DNA from: Ailanthus altissimus
Taxonomy: Eukaryota; Streptophyta; Magnoliopsida; Sapindales; Simaroubaceae
Reading direction: 5' to 3'
NCBI GenBank assembly: GCA_946807835.1
Contig: OX327690.1
Coordinates: 11,938,501 to 12,002,500, forward strand
DNA: 64,000 bases
The notes beneath the pieces were generated by a model. That model saw only the letters and a program-made list of their open reading frames with translations, did no database searches and was not told where the DNA came from. The number at the start of each line of letters is the position of its first letter. The stretch's first letter is position 1. Positions 59,777-64,000 of this stretch are shown here, one piece after another. The translations under genes and the position numbers were made by a program.

Positions 59777-60903
59777 AGTGGATGAGAAATATCAGGTCTC
59801 CAAAGCGTTGTTTCAGGCAAAGCTCCCTAAGGGTAGCCTAGTGAATCCTCATGTTCTCAAGATGATAGGATAAATCGAGAGGCTTGAGTTTATGGACATC
59901 TCTTTGAGCAATAACCTGGGAACAGTTTGATTCTCTAATCGCTACCTAGGTTATATACACAGTTCATCATGAACTTCAATATACAATGAATGACCTCTAC
60001 TGATGTTGATCTTTAAAATATGCTAAAGACAGTGGATGAGGACATGCATAAAGAAGGCTCGGCCCTCTTTATTCATAGTGCTTTATCTTCGACCCTAAAG
60101 GCTTCTGGGAAGTCCAAAGGGAAGAAGAAAAGAAAGATTAGGCACACCCAAGATGAGTCCTCAGTGGCGATAAATGTCCAAGCCATTGGAGAAATCGAAA
60201 GTGAAAGGCAAGTGCTTTCATTGCGGTGATAATGGGCACTGGAAACGCAACTGCCCCAAATACCTTGCTATTGTGAAGAAGGCTCCCTCAGGTATTATCT
60301 TTTCCATTATTGACATTTCTTTAGTATTTGATGCTAGTATTGGCTGGGTATTAGATACCGCAAGTTCTTTTTACATATACAATATATTGCAGGGTCTGAA
60401 GGAAGTTAGATTGCTACAGCCGGGAGAGGTACAGCTTCGAGTAGGAAATGGTGATCTCCTACGAGTCGAGGCTGTAGGATATTATAATTTGATTCTCTCT
60501 TGTAATAAAATTGTTGTACTTCATAACTGTTATTTTGTACCTACTATGATCAGATAAATTATCTCTCTTCCTGTACTTGACAGTGAAGGGTATCATATGT
60601 ATATTAAGAACTATTATTTTATATTTATGTGATATATTTAATATTTTATTAGTTGAGTGTCAGTTAATTAATAGGTATTATATTTTGGATACAACGAGAA
60701 ATGTCATGAATGTACAGGGTAGCACTAGTAATAGTGTATAAGCTTTAAATGATACTGAATTGTGGCACATGAGATTGGGTCATATAGATGTGAGACGTCT
60801 AACAAGTCTGGTTAATGATGGTCGGATACCTTATCTGACTATAGAACCTTACCCAATTTGTGAATCTTGCATTCAAGGGAAAATCACTAAATCTCCATTC
60901 ACT
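59777..60903 (+). pseudogene. Copia gag-protease-GAG_preINT fragment
   Basis: Copia gag from mid-capsid (DEKYQVSKALFQAKLPKGS, then NPHVLKMIG) through the knuckle CFHCGDNGHWKRNC (60213-60254). The protease follows with WVLDTASS in place of the usual LDSGA-type site, then LPVLDSEGYHMYI. The pre-integrase domain follows (LWHMRLGHIDVRRL, CESCIQGKITKSPF), ending at 60903. Integrase should come next but a repeat module starts there. Several shifts and stops (for example near 59872, 60542) make it inactive. The missing integrase is the kind of fragment found upstream at 58650. Confidence 0.88.
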
Positions 60904-60990
60904 GGTGTTGGGACTCCAATGGCTTTGAGTTATCATCTAGCTGGTGGACCAAGGTGTTGGTGGGTCTCACACACTCTATAAAAAATAATC
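60904..60990. mobile_element. Inverted-repeat module 4, half copy
   Basis: TGTTGGGACTCCAATGGCTTTGAG through GGTGGGTCTCACACACTC and a TATAAAAAAT spacer match one arm of the modules at 59075 and 59451. The partner arm is missing. It lies exactly at the end of the copia pre-integrase sequence. Confidence 0.7.
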
Positions 60991-60994
60991 GACT

Positions 60995-61645
60995 ATTAAA
61001 GTGGGAACATGCCATAATTTCTGCGTAAATGATCTTGCCAATGTCAATTGGTCGATGTGTCATAATGGCAAAGAGGTAGATGATGCGAAGTTTGGTGATG
61101 TCACTAGTGTGAGAGATCGACATAAGTCTTACTACAAGAAAGCTATACCAGGCTTTAACTTCTAGATGCATATGGCGAGACATGAATGTCATGGGTAGAT
61201 TGTTGATTACATGCCATTGTGTACCCGGTGTACATACGGTAGTGATGATCTCCACGTAGTTTGGGTGATCATATTGTGTTCAATCTCTGCTGGAAAACCA
61301 AAATGAGCATTGATCATTGCAGGCTCAAATGCTACTCTCTTGCCACGAACAAATACCTGCCTATAGTTGTCTAGTTCACTTGCATTGGCGTAGAACTATC
61401 GTACAATGAGAACTATGCTGTGCCCTGGCTATGTGCAGATTTGTTCCTAATGATGTTCTCGAATCATGTCCCCGATACTTGGAATATTCAGGTTTTTTAG
61501 ATCAAAACCTCTTTCTACGATAAATTATTTTTTAGAACCATCTGTATATCGAGCTTAAGTTTTGGTTGAAGTGAACAGAGTACCTTTGTAAGCACTGCTA
61601 CTGCTTGCTGTAGTACCCATAGATTGTTCTTTGCAAAGACTAAAT
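60995..61645 (-). pseudogene. Plant-transposon-protein domain fragment (Tat/Athila-associated)
   Basis: On the minus strand, broken frames read FYANASELDNYRQVFVRGK, then VAFEPAMINAHFGFPAE (near 61390-61290). Next come WHVINNLPMTF, LEVKAWYSFLVVRLMSISHT and FAIMTHRPIDIGKIIYAEI (61200-61010). The pattern (FY-A, RGK, INxHFGxP, RLMxxSH, RxIDIGxII) is that of the putative plant transposon protein domain, which is found with Athila/Tat-type elements. Stops and shifts are frequent. Assignment is by pattern recognition only. Confidence 0.6.
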
Positions 61646-61940
61646 CACAAGGAAAATAGTAGGTAAATTTAATGAAATTGGTATGGATCTTTTACCTGTT
61701 TCACGTCCTTTTTATTTTGGAACCTATTGTAACGCTATCGCAGTATACGTCTTATTGCACTAGCGACATGTATCGCTAGGGCGATAATCTCTTCATCGCT
61801 CCAGCGCTATTATGTTTGTCATTAATTTTTTTCTAATTGTTCTAGCATTGGAGTGAGGCACCCTGTATCGCAAGCGCGCTGAACTGAAGCAACGGTTGAA
61901 AACCTTTTGAAATTTTACTGCAGCACTGAGTCTAGCTTTA
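61646..61940. other. Non-coding stretch with CGCTAGGGCG-like motifs
   Basis: No protein is readable. Between 61727 and 61875 it contains ATCGCTAGGGCGATAATC, CATCGCTCCAGCGC and ATCGCAAGCGCGC. These recall the GC-rich motif cluster at 27190-27425. It may be leader or LTR sequence of the Athila-like element to the right. Confidence 0.45.
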
Positions 61941-62870
61941 ATCTTTGCAACTAGGTAGTATTGCAACATGGGAAGAGCTTGCTCAAAAGTTCCTCACCAA
62001 GTTCCTTCCACCATTTAAGACTTCACAACTTTGATGGGAGATAGGAAAATTTAGGTAATTAGATTTCGAGTCTTTCTTTGAAGCTTGGGAGCAGTTCAAG
62101 GACCTTATCTGAAGGTACTCCTACAATGGATACCACGATTGATTCCAAATATAAATATTCTACAATGGACTAAATGGGTAAACAAGAACTATTGTAGTTG
62201 CGGCGACGGGTGGTACGTTGTTGTTGAAACTACGAAAAAAGCCCAACCTTTATTGGAGAAAATGGCGTGCAACAATTACCAATGGCCTAATGAAAGGGCC
62301 ATTGTGAGGAGAGATGCCAAAGTTTATAAAATTGATCCAACTGTTGCACTTTCAGCTCACATTTTAGCATTAGCGAATCAAATTTCTACAGCAAATGCTA
62401 AAGAGGCCTTAACAAGCAAATATTCAATTTTAGCAGCTAATGTGTCTTACATTGGTGAAGGGAGTGATCCAGAATAAGTCTAATATGTCAACAACCAAAA
62501 CTTTAACTACTGGAGTAACAACTTGCCTATACATTATCATTCCGGGCTTCGAAATCATGAAAATATCTCATATGGCAATCCAAGAAATGCGTACAATCTC
62601 CACAAGTATTTAATCAACAAGTGGTCAAGAAGAAGCCTTCTTTGGAGGACCTTTTGGGCACTTTTATCATTGAGAAAGAGAGAGGTTCAACAAAGATGAG
62701 ACTCGGCTTGATAACATTTAGACACATTGTACCCACATGAATACCAAATTGAAGTCATTAAAGGTGCAAGTTGGCCAACTTGCCTATGCAATTAAAGATT
62801 AATCTTTTGGCAAGTTTCCAAGTAACTAGAAGGCAACCCAAGAGAGCATTGCAATGCCATCACCCTTAAG
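61941..62870 (+). pseudogene. Athila-like gag, degraded
   Basis: Capsid text IATWEELAQKFLTKFLPPFK (near 61970) and FEAWEQFKDLI (near 62080) is typical of the retrotransposon gag family in Athila elements. Then KAQPLLEKMACNNYQWPNERA (62250-62300) and, near 62700-62800, TRLDNI..LKSLKVQVGQLAYAIKD. Stops and shifts separate the parts. It continues into the protease region to the right. Confidence 0.8.
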
Positions 62871-63700
62871 AGTAGTAAGGAAGTCGAAGCTTTGGAGAAA
62901 AATGAGAGGAAGAACAATGAAAAAGAAGTTATTACCAAACCATTTAAGGTGAATCACAAACCCAACTCTATATCCTTTTTGAACAACCCTCCTATCATTA
63001 CCCCACAATTGCCTTACCATCAATGCTTTTACAAAATAAAGTTAGATGCTCAATTTTTCAATTTCCTTGAGAACTTCAAAATGATTCACAACAACATTCC
63101 TTTTATGGATGTTATGGAGAAAAGGCCGAACTATATGAAGTTTAAGAAGGAAGAGATGTCAAAGAAAAATTTGGAGGACTATGAGTTGGTGAGGATAATG
63201 GAGGAATGTAATGCAATTATCCAAAGGAAGTTTCCTCAAAAGATGGAGGTTCCAGGTAGTTCACAGTCCCATGCACTATTGGGGAGTCTACTTTTGAAAA
63301 AGCCTTGTGTAACCTTAGAGCAAGCATAAATATCATACCTCTATCCATCTTCAACAAGTTGGGTCTTGGTGAGGTAAAGCCCACTACAGTTTCTTTGTAA
63401 ATGGCGAATAGATCTATAACTTATCCATGGGGTACCGTTGAGGATGTGTTAGTTAAAGTGGGTAAATTCATCCTACCAATAGAACTTTTTGTGCTAGATA
63501 TAGAATAAGACTGTGAAGTTATAATAATTCTTGGTCGACCATTCTTAACTACCGGAAGGATTCTTATTGACATGGAGAGGGGAGAGATGAAAATAAGAGT
63601 ACAAGAGTAGAAAATCACCTTCAAGGTCTTTAAAGAGATCAAATTAACAATGGAGAAGGACGAATGTTTTAGAATTAAGGAAATGTGCTCAAGTAATAAG
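62871..63700 (+). pseudogene. Athila-like gag end and aspartic protease
   Basis: The frame at 62892-63329 reads QFFNFLENFKMIHNNIPFMD, then LEDYELVRIMEECNAIIQRK and PQKMEVPGS. After a shift the protease follows: RASINIIPLSIFNKLGLGEV, then SITYPWGTVEDVLVKVGKFI, FVLDIE and [19 protein letters not shown] (63320-63600). The active-site DLGAS-like motif is damaged (only RASIN remains). It is an inactive relic; RT would lie to the right but is cut off near 63890. Confidence 0.8.
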
Positions 63701-63889
63701 CAACAACCATAGAATATGGATGATGTTCATCTCCGGATAAAAGGGAAAGTAATTAGGCATAAGGTGAAAATAAAGAACAGGTGTGGCTTACATTTCAAAG
63801 AGAAGCTTCGAGACACTGGTCAAGGAAGCTTTTCAATTTATTCTCAGTTTGAATCATTGCTGAAAAAGCATAAGTTAAAATTGTTGGAG

Positions 63890-64000
63890 TCTGTTGTGTA
63901 TTTTGTATGTATATACTTTTAACGCAAGTGCAAGTTATCGCAAAAAATAATATATCGTTCTCACAAGTTTGTCTTCTTACTATTATTCAAACTAATGATA
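63890..64000. repeat. Possible third copy of the unclassified repeat, cut by window edge
   Basis: After TGTTGTGTATTTTG, the words ACGCAAGTGCAAGTTATCGC and ATATCGTTCTCACAAG parallel GCGCAAGTGTACGCTATC and TATCGATCCCACAGGGA at 42960-43026. Only about 110 bp is visible, so the match is tentative. Confidence 0.4.

Noticed and set aside
60213..60254. CCHC zinc finger considered as a cellular RNA-binding gene
   Set aside because: The surrounding sequence is copia gag followed by protease and pre-integrase domains.
62085..62477. 130-residue frame considered as a host gene
   Set aside because: Its content (LLEKMACNNYQWPNERA) is Athila gag, and the neighbouring frames continue the same gag.

Overview
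The window looks like plant nuclear DNA, probably from a dicot heterochromatic region. It is AT-rich, I found no convincing cellular gene, and almost every base I could assign belongs to LTR retrotransposons nested inside one another. The recognisable groups are Ty3/gypsy chromoviruses close to the centromeric (CRM-type) clade, a Tekay/Del-like chromovirus, Ty1/copia elements with LTRs of about 2.3 kb, and Athila-type Ty3/gypsy remains. Most primer binding sites are the initiator-methionine tRNA type (TGGTATCAGAGC or close variants), as is usual for plant elements.

Layout. 1-5716: minus-strand Tekay/Del-like remains in the order pol end - LTR - gag - PR - RT, running off the left edge. 5717-15427: minus-strand copia LTR and internal region; the LTR is split by an intact gypsy element (Element 1, 6807-13913, LTRs of 891 bp identical by eye, TSD TAGAC, one open gag-pol frame). 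15428-22344: a broken gypsy element of a second family (Element 3) holding an inverted solo LTR (18932-19641, TSD TTGCG). 22345-52899: an old gypsy element (Element 5) that contains Element 4 (23412-42892). Element 4 in turn contains a copia solo LTR (23441-25741, TSD CTAAT), an unclassified TG..TA repeat (26147-33855, TSD TAAGC) carrying intact Element 2 (27508-33781, TSD ATAAA), and a Tekay-like LTR with a foldback (37670-40909). Element 5 also carries a second copy of the unclassified repeat (42943-44296), and its 3' LTR is split by minus-strand Element 6 (45950-52340). 52900-55980: minus-strand Element 7, same family as Element 5. 56198-60990: a copia LTR, then copia gene fragments out of canonical order, separated by long inverted-repeat modules. 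60995-64000: minus-strand remains of a plant-transposon domain, then Athila-type gag and protease.

Function. Two elements, 1 and 2, look coding-competent: LTR promoters with TATA boxes, PBS, a single gag-PR-RT-RNaseH-INT frame with intact catalytic residues, and matching LTRs. In both, the frame runs into the 3' LTR, so the integrase tail with its GPITRxxAK motif is LTR-encoded. That tail recalls the C-terminal motif described for centromere-targeted CRM elements. It suggests, but does not prove, a centromeric or pericentromeric position.

Most novel points: (i) the leader of Element 1 carries a second PBS preceded by what looks like the 3' half of a TRIM-like mini element; (ii) copia fragments at 58.3-61.0 kb are each bounded by the same inverted-repeat module; (iii) Element 3 sits between two unrelated flanks without a TSD, marking a rearrangement breakpoint. 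All coordinates and identities were read by eye; boundaries called approximate are so.
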